Positions 1 through 7,692 are shown, numbered from the stretch's first letter. The stretch is DNA of 12,414 bases from Bacillota bacterium (GCA_012516115.1 JAAYXC010000288.1:1-12414), one strand, 5' to 3'. Notes: generated by a model not told the origin, from the letters alone. Program-made: numbers and translations.

Positions 1-249
1 CTTAGTACGAGAGGACCGGGGTGGACGCACCTCTGGTGTCCCAGTTGTCGCGCCAGCGGCACGGCTGGGTAACCAAGTGCGGAGCGGATAAACGCTGAAA
101 GCATCTAAGCGTGAAGCCGACCCCAAGATAAGATCTCCCACAGGGTCAACCTGGTAAGACTCCTCGTAGATGACGAGGTTGATAGGCCGGGGGTGTAAGC
201 GCAGCAATGCGTTGAGCCGACCGGTACTAATCAGTCGAGGGCTTGACCT
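1..249 (+). rRNA. 23S ribosomal RNA, 3' end (partial)
   Basis: This is the last part of domain VI of large-subunit rRNA. The universally conserved sarcin-ricin loop AGTACGAGAGGACCGG, the binding site for the translational GTPases, is at 4-19. The conserved 3'-terminal helices follow, including the stretch ending GTACTAATCAGTCGAGGGC and the closing CTTGACC, which would pair with the 5' end of the mature molecule. The exact 3' terminus is uncertain by a few bases. The 5' portion, roughly 2.6 kb or more, lies off the left edge. A 5S gene follows on the same strand after about 177 bp with no tRNA between, the usual order of the distal part of a bacterial rrn operon. Confidence 0.97.
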
Positions 250-256
250 GAAATTA

Positions 257-285
257 GAGGCTGGAAGCTAGAGGCTGGAGACTGG
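257..285 (+). repeat. degenerate 7-nt tandem repeat, copy A, in the 23S-5S spacer
   Basis: Four consecutive heptamers read GAGGCTG, GAAGCTA, GAGGCTG and GAGACTG. They begin only a few bases after the 23S 3' end. A small GC-rich palindrome, ATCTCC-GCC-GGAGAT at 286-300, follows directly. The same heptamer family reappears at 354-370 and, inverted, at 393-422. I recall similar GGCTGGAAGCTGGAG intergenic repeats from GC-rich thermophilic clostridia, but that is memory and not a search result. Confidence 0.7.
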
Positions 286-353
286 ATCTCCGCCGGAGAT
301 TCCAGCCGGACCCGATGACACTTCTCTCTATGCAGTTTTGAGGGGGTAATCTA

Positions 354-420
354 GAGGCTGGAAGCTGGAGGCTCTGGAAAGCCGTTAGTTTCTAGCCTCC
401 AGTCTCCAGCTTCCAGCCTC
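354..420 (+). repeat. inverted pair of heptad-repeat blocks, potential pre-5S stem
   Basis: GAGGCTGGAAGCTGGAG at 354-370 is the perfect reverse complement of 404-420, giving a 17-bp stem with a 33-nt loop. Both arms are built of the same GARRCTR heptamers as copy A. The right block is longer than the stem, with repeat-like sequence from about 393 to 422. It ends only a few bases before the 5S gene. In the rRNA precursor this hairpin would sit between mature 23S and 5S and could act as a processing stem, for example for RNase III. That role is inference from position. Confidence 0.7.
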
Positions 421-426
421 CAGTTT

Positions 427-545
427 TCCTGGTGACCATACCGAGGGGGAACCACCCGTTCCCATCCCGAACACGGCAGTTAAGCCCCTCAGGGCCGATG
501 GTACTGGTCAGGGTAACCGACCGGGAGAGTAGGTCGTTGCCAGGA
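427..545 (+). rRNA. 5S ribosomal RNA
   Basis: This is a complete 5S rRNA of about 119 nt. The terminal helix I pairs TCCTGG at 427-432 with CCAGGA at 540-545. The conserved loop B/C core CCCATCCCGAACACGG, the following GTTAAGC and the GCCGATGGTACT motif are all present in order. The sequence style resembles Firmicutes 5S. It is the last gene of the rRNA operon and is followed 12 nt later by a strong hairpin terminator. The ends are set by helix pairing and may be off by one or two bases. Confidence 0.96.
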
Positions 546-557
546 AACTTAATTTAA

Positions 558-595
558 GGCGGCCCCACCGTAAAATCGGTGGGGCCGCCGGTTTT
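558..595 (+). terminator. intrinsic terminator of the rRNA operon, probably bidirectional
   Basis: A perfect 13-bp stem pairs GGCGGCCCCACCG (558-570) with 577-589 across a 6-nt loop (TAAAAT). On the plus strand GGTTTTC follows, a short T-tract. On the minus strand the stem is followed by TTAAATTAAGTTT. It lies between the converging 5S gene and the GH42 gene, whose stop codon is about 30 bp away, so it probably serves both. Confidence 0.85.
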
Positions 596-611
596 CAGCC
601 GCCGGTTTTCA
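584..611 (+). repeat. 14-bp tandem duplication at the terminator base
   Basis: GCCGCCGGTTTTCA at 584-597 is repeated exactly at 598-611. The first copy contains the end of the terminator stem and its T-tract, so the duplication adds a second short T-run. It is probably a slippage or small duplication event without its own function. Confidence 0.8.
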
Positions 612-616
612 GGGAT

Positions 617-2593
617 TTATTCCCGGATTAATATGGCTATCCCGTAACCCTCGAGACTAAAATCTCCTTTAGTTTTCCTTTCTCCGCTTAGGAGTTCTTC
701 GGCCGGCCACGGCAGGGTGACCGTCTGCGGGGTCCGGGTATGGTTGAGCAAGAAATAGACTTCCCGGCCGTCCGGAGCCAGGCGCCGTGCCGCCTCAAGA
801 CCGGGTGGGGTGACGAGCACGGGGGCAAGCCCTGTTTCTTCGACCAGGCGGGCGAAGAGCGCCTCCTGGCCCGCCTCGTCCAGATAGGCGCCGCAGTAGT
901 AAACCTTCCCCGCTCCCGCTTCGTGCTCGACCACGGCCGCTCCGCCGTCGAGCCACCCGTTGGCCGGGCCGTAACGCGCCAAGACCTTGACCCCGTTTGT
1001 ACGCGGGCGGAGGAGTTCGGCCCAGATCCGTGCCTGACCGGTGATACCGCTCTCGTCGGTTTCTTCTACGGGTACGGGTTCATCGAGGGCGTAATATTCT
1101 TCTACCTCCACGCCGGCCACTTCCGCCAGAGGCCCGGGCTGGAGGGCGGGCAGGAGGGCGTTCCATTCGTCCTTCATCCCGCAGCGGACGGTCAGGACGA
1201 GACACCCGCCGGAAAGGACGTATTCTTTCAGCCGCGCCGCACGTTGGGAGTCCATCAAGATGAGGGCCGGCGCGATCACCAGTCGGTAACCGGCGAGTGG
1301 GGCCTCGGCGGAGACGATGTTCGCCGGGATATTCCGACGGGCCAAGGGCCGGTAGTAATGTTTAAGATGCATCACGTAGTCGAAGTCCCGGTGGTGGCGC
1401 TGCCACTCGATGGACCATCGTGACTCGTAGCAATTAAGAATGGCCACTTCCGCCTGGGGTTCGGTTCCGGTCAGTATTTCTCCCACTCGTGCAAAATCTT
1501 TACCCAATTGGGCAATCTCGCTAAAAAGCGGCCGTGGAAGGCCGTCGGCCCCGATGATGGTGCCGTGATATTGTTCCTGGCCGCCGGGGGCCGAACGCCA
1601 CTGCCAGTAACAGACCGCCTCCGCGCCGTGGGCCACGGCGTGCCAGGCCAGAAGCCGGACCTCTCCCCGGTAGAGGTGGTTGTTAACCGCCTTCCAGTTC
1701 ACGCAGCCGGGCTGGGTCTCCATGAGCCAGAAGTTTTTTCGTTTGAAGCCGCGGGTGAGGTCGTGGGCCGCGCCGGAGTCGAGATAATCGTGGTGGCCGG
1801 TCCCGACGTAGAAGTCCCATGCGGCCAGGTCCAGGTCGGCCGAGAGGGCGTAGTGGTCGAAACCGCCGAACCAACCCATGAAGTTGTGGGTAATGAATTG
1901 GCCCTTCCCGATATGGCGGCGGAGGATCTCGATCTGCATCTTCTGAAAGCGGCGGTAGCTCTCGGTGGGGAAGCGCTGGAACTCGAGCATCAGGCCGGGA
2001 TTATGGTAGCCGATGGGAAGCGGAATTTGGCGCCAGTCGGTATAGGTCTGGCTCCAGTAGGCGGTGGACCAACGCCGGTTGAGGGTTTCCAGGTCCCCAT
2101 AACGCCGGCGGAGGAAGGCCTGGAACTCATCCCGGCAGCGCGGACAGTAACAAACGCGGTTGAATTCGTTATCGATCTGCCAGCCGATGATCCCCGGCAA
2201 GCGTCCCAACCGTTCGGCCATTTTGGTGACAATGGCCGCGGTCTTCTCGTGGTAGAGCGGGGAGTTGACGCAGTAGTGGCAACGGTTCCCGTGTTGGGCC
2301 GGCCGGCCGTATTCGTCCACGGCAAGCGTTTCCGGGTATTTAGTGGTAAGCCAGGCCGGCGGCGCGGCCGAGGGCGTACCGATGACGCTCAAGATACCGT
2401 TTTCCCACAGGATCTCCACCGCCCGCGCCAGCCAGTCCAGTTCGTAGCGGCCCTCCTCCGGTTCCATTGTCGACCAGGCAAACTCCCCAAGCCGGACGAC
2501 CGTTAGGCCGGCTTCTTTCATCAGCCGGACGTCCTCGGGCCACCTCTCTTCGGGCCAGTGCTCGGGATACCAGGCCGTCCCAAGGTGCAACAT
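617..2593 (-). CDS. beta-galactosidase, glycoside hydrolase family 42
   Basis: The 658-residue protein is predicted to hydrolyse terminal beta-D-galactosides, probably in the cytoplasm because no signal peptide is visible. It begins MLHLGTAWYPEHWP, the typical GH42 start of the catalytic TIM barrel (about 1-375). The acid/base Glu143 lies in WQIDNEF and the nucleophile Glu292 in WLMETQPG. Cys108, Cys148, Cys150 and Cys153 match the zinc-binding cysteines known from the Thermus A4 enzyme, and there is an additional Cys105. The trimerisation domain spans about 385-595 and a small C-terminal domain follows. Length is normal for the family. The ATG is supported by GGGAGG with an 8-nt spacer on the minus strand. 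It converges with the rRNA operon and is divergent from the helicase gene. No sugar transporter or regulator is adjacent, so the natural substrate (lactose, galactan or arabinogalacto-oligosaccharides) cannot be told. Confidence 0.93.
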   Translation of the reverse strand: MLHLGTAWYPEHWPEERWPEDVRLMKEAGLTVVRLGEFAWSTMEPEEGRYELDWLARAVEILWENGILSVIGTPSAAPPAWLTTKYPETLAVDEYGRPAQHGNRCHYCVNSPLYHEKTAAIVTKMAERLGRLPGIIGWQIDNEFNRVCYCPRCRDEFQAFLRRRYGDLETLNRRWSTAYWSQTYTDWRQIPLPIGYHNPGLMLEFQRFPTESYRRFQKMQIEILRRHIGKGQFITHNFMGWFGGFDHYALSADLDLAAWDFYVGTGHHDYLDSGAAHDLTRGFKRKNFWLMETQPGCVNWKAVNNHLYRGEVRLLAWHAVAHGAEAVCYWQWRSAPGGQEQYHGTIIGADGLPRPLFSEIAQLGKDFARVGEILTGTEPQAEVAILNCYESRWSIEWQRHHRDFDYVMHLKHYYRPLARRNIPANIVSAEAPLAGYRLVIAPALILMDSQRAARLKEYVLSGGCLVLTVRCGMKDEWNALLPALQPGPLAEVAGVEVEEYYALDEPVPVEETDESGITGQARIWAELLRPRTNGVKVLARYGPANGWLDGGAAVVEHEAGAGKVYYCGAYLDEAGQEALFARLVEETGLAPVLVTPPGLEAARRLAPDGREVYFLLNHTRTPQTVTLPWPAEELLSGERKTKGDFSLEGYGIAILIRE

Positions 2594-2878
2594 ACCGTTC
2601 GCCTCCCAGAATAAGTAACTTTTAACCTTTGGCCTTTAATCTTGGACTGGAACAGATCTCCCTGGGCGAACCCGACCGGCAACGAGCTGCGATATTTTCC
2701 ATCCTCCTACCCCGACGTCCGCCGGTGGACCTCTGCCTTTACCCTTTTGCCTTTTCCCTCTTATACGCGATGAAAAAAGGAATTCCTTCCGCCGGGGCAC
2801 GGCAGGATGAAACCGGGCCCGAAGCGAAAAAATCAGCAATCTCTTGTCCGTCGGGTCCACAGACCTTAGTGGGATTAA

Positions 2879-2988
2879 ACAGGATTAATAGGATTCACCG
2901 GATTAGGTGCAAGGATATATCTTCCACAGATAAAAGTATTATGCGTGCAGGCTGATTAACAAAATCTAATAAATCCTGTTAATCCTGT
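2879..2988. repeat. imperfect 17-bp inverted repeat, AATCCTGTTAATCCTGT type
   Basis: ACAGGATTAATAGGATT at 2879-2895 and AATCCTGTTAATCCTGT at 2972-2988 are reverse complements at 16 of 17 positions, separated by 76 bp. Each arm is itself a near-tandem of AGGATTAA / AATCCTGTT. The right arm ends 10 bp before the ribosome binding site of the helicase gene. I recall the AATCCTGTTAATCCTGTC motif as a widespread intergenic sequence in many bacterial genomes; its function is not established to my knowledge. Confidence 0.75.
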
Positions 2989-2998
2989 CCATTTAATT

Positions 2999-3006
2999 GG
3001 AGGAGG
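2999..3006 (+). promoter_or_regulatory. ribosome binding site deciding the lhr start
   Basis: GGAGGAGG lies 5 nt before ATG at 3012. An upstream in-frame TTG at 2997 would place this Shine-Dalgarno sequence inside the coding region, so 3012 is the better start. Confidence 0.85.
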
Positions 3007-3011
3007 CCGCC

Positions 3012-6000
3012 ATGTCCCCGAGCATCGAGTGCGCCCTCGCCGCCCTCCATCCGGCCGTCCGCGCCTGGTTCATCTGGAACTTCGCCGCGCCGAGCCCGCC
3101 ACAGCTTCTGGGTTGGCCCCTTATCGCCGCGGGAAAAAATATCCTCCTTTTGGCCCCCACGGGTTCGGGGAAGACCATGGCCGCTTTCCTCCAGTGCCTC
3201 GGCCGGTTTTATACCACAAGCGAAGCCGGTCTTCCCGAGGCCGAGGGGGTGAGGCTGCTCTACGTCTCCCCTCTTAAGGCCTTAAACAACGATATTTACA
3301 GGAACCTGCTTCTACCGTTGGAAGGGATCGCCCGGGAAGCGAAACGCATGGGGTTAGAGCCATTACCTCTCCGGATCGCGGTCCGCACCGGTGATACGCC
3401 GCCGGCCGTGCGACGGGCGATGTTGAGAGAGCCGCCTTCCATCCTCATCACCACGCCGGAGTCGCTCTCTTTGCTCCTCTCCTCGCGGGCCCGGGACATC
3501 CTGCGCACGGTGGAGACGGTGATCGTGGACGAGCTTCACGCCCTCTATCCGAACAAGCGCGGGGTCCACCTGGCTCTTTCGCTGGAACATCTCGAGTCCC
3601 TCACCGGGAGGCCCCTTCAGCGCATCGGACTATCGGCCACGGTCAATCCGGCGTCGGAAGCCGCCGCCTTCCTGGCCGGAGGAGTGCTTGCCGAAGACGA
3701 TCTCTGGCGGCCGCGGCCGGTGGAGATCGTCGATACCGGCCGGCGCAAAGAACTCGACCTACAGGTGGTCGTCCCGGTGGAGGACTTGAAGGAGCTACCC
3801 GAGAAAACCATCTGGCCGGCCATCGTAGACGAACTCCTCGTCCTCGTCCGGGCCCACCGTTCGACCCTGGTCTTCGTCAATAACCGCCGCCTGGCCGAGC
3901 GGCTTACCGCGGCCTTAAACGAGCGGGCCGGCGCGCCCATCGCCCGCGCGCACCACGGGAGTCTGGCCAGGGAGACCAGGCTCGAGGCAGAAGAGCTTTT
4001 AAAGCAAGGCCGCCTGCCCTGCCTGGTGGCCACTTCCTCCCTGGAACTCGGGATCGATGTGGGCGCCATCGACCTCGTCGTCCAGGTCGAATCGCCCAAA
4101 GAAGTGGCCAGGGGACTCCAGCGCGTAGGGCGGGCCGGCCACCTTCTGGAGCTTCCCAGCAAAGGGAGGATCATCCCCAAGAACCGGGCGGACCTCCTCG
4201 ACTGCGCCTTGATCGCCCACGAGATGCGGGCCGGCAGGATGGAGGCGGCCTATGTTCCCCAGAATTGCCTGGACGTCCTGGCCCAGCAGATGGTGGCCTT
4301 AACGGTCACGGAGGAAAGAGGGGAAGAGGAACTCTACCGGATCGTTCGCCGCGCCTATCCCTATCGCGAGCTGGGCCGGGAACATTTCGCGCGGACGCTG
4401 GGCATGCTGGCCGGCGATGACGACGACGGCCGTTTCCTGGGGTTGCGGCCGCTGGTCTTCTGGGATCGGATCAACCGGCGGGTACGGGCCACGGATCGCG
4501 GTCGACGCCTCCTCTACCGGAACGGCGGGACCATCCCCGACCGGGGATATTTCCCCGTTTATCATGCCGAAAGCGGCGTCCGCCTTGGTGAACTCGATGA
4601 GGAGTTCGTCTTCGAGCGCCGCCGCGGGGACCGTTTCCTTCTCGGTACGGGCCTCTGGCGGATCGAGGAGATCCGGCACAACCGGGTCCTGGTCCGTTCC
4701 GCCGGCCGCGGGGAGGCCCTCGTCCCCTTCTGGCGGGGAGAGACCGTCGGCCGGAGCTACGAACTGGGCCGCCGGATGGGCGAATTCCTGGAGGAGCTCG
4801 CAGCCCGGCTTGAGGATGATGATTTCCAGGCCTGGCTGGCCCGGGAATGCCTCCTGGACCAAAACGCCGCCGCCAACCTTCGAGAATACCTCCTCGCCCA
4901 GCGCCGGGCCACCGGTTTCCTGCCGAGCCACCGCCGGTTGGTGGTGGAGGAATACCGGGACGAGCTCGGAGAATGGCGGGTGATGGTACATGCTCCTTTC
5001 GGCATGCGGGTTAACCTGGGGTTGGCCTTACTCATGGTGGAAGATTTCCGGGAGAAAGAAGGGCTGGAACTGGAGTTCGTCCATGACGATGACGGCATCC
5101 TCTTCCACGCTCCCGGCGGGGCGGAACCGCCCTCCTTCAATTTCGCTTCCCTCCCGCAGGAAGATCTCCCGACAAGCCTCGGGAGGATCCTCCGCGGGCT
5201 ACCCATCTTCGCTACGGCTTTCCGCGAAAACGCCGCCCGCGCCCTGCTCCTCCCGGCGGGGGGGCGGGAACGGACCCCGCTATGGCTGGCCCGCTTGCGC
5301 GCCGCCGACCTCCTCCAGACCGTGAGCGACCGGCCGGATTTTCCTTTGATCCTCGAGACCATGCGGGACTGCCTCATGCGTTTCCTCGACCTCGAGGGTT
5401 TGCGGGGAGTCCTGGCCGGCCTGGCCGACGGAACCATCTTCGTCCACCGCTGCCGGACGCGGCGTCCTTCACCCTTTGCCGGTGCCCTGGCTTTCCGTCT
5501 GATAGGTGAATATATGTATACTCCGGACTTGCCCAAGGGTGAACGCCGTTTCCTGGCCTTTGGACTCGACCAGGCCGGGCTCAACGAACTTTTAGGCGGA
5601 GAGGGTCTCCGGGATCTCCTCGACGTGGAGGCCGTAGCCGCCGTGGCGGCCGAAGCACGGGGCGAGGCGGCCCATCTCCGACCCCAGAGCGCGGATGAAC
5701 TCCATGCTTGGCTTTGCGCCGGGAGGGAACTGGTGGCGGAAGCGGTGGACGAAAAGCAGGCTATATGGCTTGAAGAGCTCAAGGCGGCCGGCCGGGTGGC
5801 CCTCCTCGCCTGGCCCCGGGGAGAAGGCGTTTTCCGCGCCTGGGTGGCGGCGGAGGACGCCCCGCTTTACCTCGTGGCCATCCCGAGGATCAGGCAACTC
5901 TGGCCCGAGGTCGCATTACCTCCGCCGCTGTTAGAAGGCCGGGAAGCCCGCCGGCGCCTGGTCCGCCGTTTTGCCGCCACCCATGGCCCCTTTACCCTGG

Positions 6001-7316
6001 AGGAGCTCGCCGGGCGGTACGGCCTCCCGCCGGAAGAGGTGGCCGCCGGCCTCGCGGAGCTTGTCGCCGAAGGGATCCTGGTCGCCGGAGAGTTCACACC
6101 GGCTCGTGGTGGTATCGAATGGTGCCATCGCGACCTTTTACGGAAGATCCGCCGTCTCAGCCTGGCCAAGGCGAGGAAAGAGATCGCGCCCCGCCGCCCG
6201 GCGGACTACGCTCTTTTCCTCGCCCGTTGGCATGGGATTCTCGGCTCGCGCAAACCTCAGACCATCGCCGAAGCCCTGACGGGACTGGCCGGGTTCTTTC
6301 TCCCGGCCCTTGCTTGGGATGAGCTCCTCGCGCTCCGCTCCCCGGATTACCGGCCCGCGGAGCTGGAACGACTCGTCGCCACCGGCCGGTTCTCCTGGCG
6401 GGCCCGGGGGCAAAGGGAGGGGATGGAGATCGGTTTCCTTCCCTTCGGCACTTCCTGGCCCACATGGGAGACCTCTTCTTCCCTTTCTCCGGCCGCCATT
6501 CGCATCGTGGAGCTCTTGCGGACCCACGGGGCCTCCTTCCTCGCCCAGCTCATGCGGTGGAGCGACCTTGACCCCGGGCCCCTCCTGGCCGCCCTCGAGG
6601 AACTCATGGCGGCCGGGCTGGTGACCAACGATAATCTGGGTCCGGTGCGGTATTTCGCGGGTCTTGCTGGCAAGAAAGGGTCTTACCGGCTCTCCCAAAG
6701 GATCCTTGAGGGGATGGGACGATGGGCACTGGTGGATGAAGGCCCTCCGCCCGGGCCGGAGGAGATGGCCGAACGCCTCCTCGCCCGTTACGGTCTTGTG
6801 ACCGGCGAACATGCCCGCCGCGAGGGGACGGCCTGGGAGGAACTCCTTCAGGTTTACGACCGCTGGGAAACCATGGGGAGACTTCGCCGGAGTTACTTCG
6901 TGCGTGGCCTGGCCGGGATACAGTACGCCCTTCCGGAGGCCGTTGAGGAGCTGCGCACGCCCCGGCGGGAGGGGGAACCGGCATACTGGGCCCTTTTTAA
7001 ATGCGATCCGGCCAATCCTTACGGTTCTCTCTTTCCCCTGCCCGTCCCCGGAGTCCAGGTCGAGGCCATCGTCCTGCGGGAAGGGGAGCCGGTGCTGGCC
7101 GCCGGGGGAAGAAAGATGCGGATCGTTCCCCTCGCCGAACTGAAAGAAGACGAACTTCGGGCGGCCCTTCTGGCCCTGATGAAACTCTTCGCCCGCCGGG
7201 GCCGGCTGCGCGTGGCGGAGTTCGCCGGACGGCCCGTCCTTACGACCCCGGCGGCGGAGATCCTGACGGAGATGGGGTTCGAGCGGGTCTACCGGGAGAT
7301 GGTGAAGTGGGCGTGA
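3012..7316 (+). CDS. lhr: Lhr-type ATP-dependent DNA/RNA helicase, full length
   Basis: The 1434-residue protein belongs to the Large helicase-related (Lhr) branch of superfamily 2. These enzymes move 3' to 5' on single-stranded nucleic acid and are linked to DNA repair. The first RecA domain shows Walker A APTGSGKT at 48-55, ITTPESL at 146-152, the Walker B box DELH at 173-176 and SAT at 208-210. The second RecA domain shows VFVNNRR near 287, TSSLELGIDVG near 341 and QRVGRAGH at 370-377. Lhr-core signatures follow: RNGGTIPDRG near 503, VHAPFGMRVNLGLAL near 659 and SPFAGALAFRLIGEYMYTPD near 820. The long C-terminal half (about 950-1434), with the EWCHRDLLRKIRR segment near 1036, matches the winged-helix/beta-barrel extension of bacterial long Lhr; E. 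coli Lhr is about 1538 residues. It appears monocistronic: no gene overlaps or closely follows it. No frameshift is visible over 4.3 kb. Which damage pathway it serves cannot be told from this context. Confidence 0.93.
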   Translation: MSPSIECALAALHPAVRAWFIWNFAAPSPPQLLGWPLIAAGKNILLLAPTGSGKTMAAFLQCLGRFYTTSEAGLPEAEGVRLLYVSPLKALNNDIYRNLLLPLEGIAREAKRMGLEPLPLRIAVRTGDTPPAVRRAMLREPPSILITTPESLSLLLSSRARDILRTVETVIVDELHALYPNKRGVHLALSLEHLESLTGRPLQRIGLSATVNPASEAAAFLAGGVLAEDDLWRPRPVEIVDTGRRKELDLQVVVPVEDLKELPEKTIWPAIVDELLVLVRAHRSTLVFVNNRRLAERLTAALNERAGAPIARAHHGSLARETRLEAEELLKQGRLPCLVATSSLELGIDVGAIDLVVQVESPKEVARGLQRVGRAGHLLELPSKGRIIPKNRADLLDCALIAHEMRAGRMEAAYVPQNCLDVLAQQMVALTVTEERGEEELYRIVRRAYPYRELGREHFARTLGMLAGDDDDGRFLGLRPLVFWDRINRRVRATDRGRRLLYRNGGTIPDRGYFPVYHAESGVRLGELDEEFVFERRRGDRFLLGTGLWRIEEIRHNRVLVRSAGRGEALVPFWRGETVGRSYELGRRMGEFLEELAARLEDDDFQAWLARECLLDQNAAANLREYLLAQRRATGFLPSHRRLVVEEYRDELGEWRVMVHAPFGMRVNLGLALLMVEDFREKEGLELEFVHDDDGILFHAPGGAEPPSFNFASLPQEDLPTSLGRILRGLPIFATAFRENAARALLLPAGGRERTPLWLARLRAADLLQTVSDRPDFPLILETMRDCLMRFLDLEGLRGVLAGLADGTIFVHRCRTRRPSPFAGALAFRLIGEYMYTPDLPKGERRFLAFGLDQAGLNELLGGEGLRDLLDVEAVAAVAAEARGEAAHLRPQSADELHAWLCAGRELVAEAVDEKQAIWLEELKAAGRVALLAWPRGEGVFRAWVAAEDAPLYLVAIPRIRQLWPEVALPPPLLEGREARRRLVRRFAATHGPFTLEELAGRYGLPPEEVAAGLAELVAEGILVAGEFTPARGGIEWCHRDLLRKIRRLSLAKARKEIAPRRPADYALFLARWHGILGSRKPQTIAEALTGLAGFFLPALAWDELLALRSPDYRPAELERLVATGRFSWRARGQREGMEIGFLPFGTSWPTWETSSSLSPAAIRIVELLRTHGASFLAQLMRWSDLDPGPLLAALEELMAAGLVTNDNLGPVRYFAGLAGKKGSYRLSQRILEGMGRWALVDEGPPPGPEEMAERLLARYGLVTGEHARREGTAWEELLQVYDRWETMGRLRRSYFVRGLAGIQYALPEAVEELRTPRREGEPAYWALFKCDPANPYGSLFPLPVPGVQVEAIVLREGEPVLAAGGRKMRIVPLAELKEDELRAALLALMKLFARRGRLRVAEFAGRPVLTTPAAEILTEMGFERVYREMVKWA

Positions 7317-7371
7317 GGAAGTCTTGGCCGATGTCGAATCCGCGATCGCCTTTCACATTGAAACCTTGAAA

Positions 7372-7414
7372 CCTTCGGCCCCGGGGTATTAGAGGGCGAG
7401 TTTTGAGCCGAAGG
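7372..7414. repeat. 8-bp inverted repeat downstream of lhr
   Basis: CCTTCGGC at 7372-7379 pairs with GCCGAAGG at 7407-7414, leaving a 27-nt loop. No T-tract follows. It may be part of the lhr 3' end structure, but the long loop makes it weak. Confidence 0.4.
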
Positions 7415-7452
7415 AGCCGAAGTGTCCCGAATCGTATCTCAAAAAAAGGAGA

Positions 7453-7481
7453 TCTCCGTTAGACGGAGAATAATAATTTTT
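7453..7481 (+). terminator. probable intrinsic terminator after lhr
   Basis: TCTCCGT at 7453-7459 pairs perfectly with ACGGAGA at 7463-7469 across a 3-nt loop. The following sequence, ATAATAATTTTTA, includes a T5 run at 7477-7481. An A7 run at 7441-7447 upstream could pair with the T-run and make it act on both strands. It lies 137 bp after the lhr stop, so it may instead end a short transcript of the intergenic region. Confidence 0.55.
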
Positions 7482-7544
7482 ATAGAGGTCCAATAGTTCT
7501 CTTTTCTAAGCCTTGAATTAAAAAGGAAAAACTGGGGTTTATTT

Positions 7545-7581
7545 CCCGAGGACTTAGAGAATGAGAGAAAGTCCTCCCGGG
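7545..7581 (+). other. hairpin in the region upstream of the hydrolase gene
   Basis: GAGGACTT at 7548-7555 pairs with AAGTCCTC at 7569-7576 across a 13-nt purine-rich loop. CCC (7545-7547) can pair with GGG (7579-7581) past a 2-nt bulge. No T-run follows, so it is not a terminator. It could be an operator-like dyad or a structured leader if transcription starts upstream; if the promoter at 7684 is right, it lies upstream of the transcript. Function unknown. Confidence 0.45.
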
Positions 7582-7683
7582 CAGATGGTTTTGAGCTATC
7601 GCCCGTGGAGAACTTTTGTTTTAGAGTCGACATTCCCTTAACAGGCTTCTTACGATGCTTGAGAATTCTTGGCCTGGGGTGGG

Positions 7684-7692
7684 TGTTATGAT
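7684..7692 (+). promoter_or_regulatory. possible extended -10 promoter for the hydrolase gene
   Basis: TGTTATGAT matches the extended -10 form TGnTATAAT at all but one position. No good -35 sits at 17 bp; TTGAGA at 7659-7664 is 22 bp away, too far for a standard pair. It would give a leader of roughly 65-70 nt before the start codon. Confidence 0.4.

Larger units (their letters stand above)
2594..3011. other. divergent intergenic region between GH42 and lhr
   Basis: No convincing gene is present. The region should carry the promoters of both divergent genes, but I see no strong -35/-10 pair; TATTAT at 2937-2942 is a possible -10 for the rightward gene without a good -35. A pyrimidine-rich stretch built of CCTTT/CTTTT units lies at about 2733-2760, with a similar block (ACTTTTAACCTTTGGCCTTT) at about 2619-2638. 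The right third holds the 17-bp inverted repeat listed separately. A 108-residue open frame from 2629 lacks family features and runs through the repeats, so I reject it. Confidence 0.6.

Noticed and set aside
257..422. CRISPR array in the repeated rRNA spacer
   Set aside because: The period is 7 nt with no unique spacers, and the blocks occur in both orientations; it is a short tandem repeat, not a repeat-spacer array.
1508..2506. 332-residue open frame on the plus strand opposite the GH42 gene
   Set aside because: It lies entirely antisense to a gene with clear catalytic motifs, has no family features, and such long shadow frames are expected in GC-rich coding DNA.
2629..2955. 108-residue plus-strand frame in the GH42-lhr gap
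   Set aside because: Its sequence is largely the translation of the pyrimidine-rich and AGGATTAA repeats; there is no domain and no convincing ribosome binding site.
2997..3011. Upstream TTG start for lhr
   Set aside because: It would translate through the GGAGGAGG ribosome binding site; ATG 3012 is correctly spaced.
4757..5782. 341-residue minus-strand frame inside lhr
   Set aside because: It is very rich in Ser and Arg, as expected of an antisense frame of GC-rich coding sequence, and lies wholly within the conserved Lhr core.
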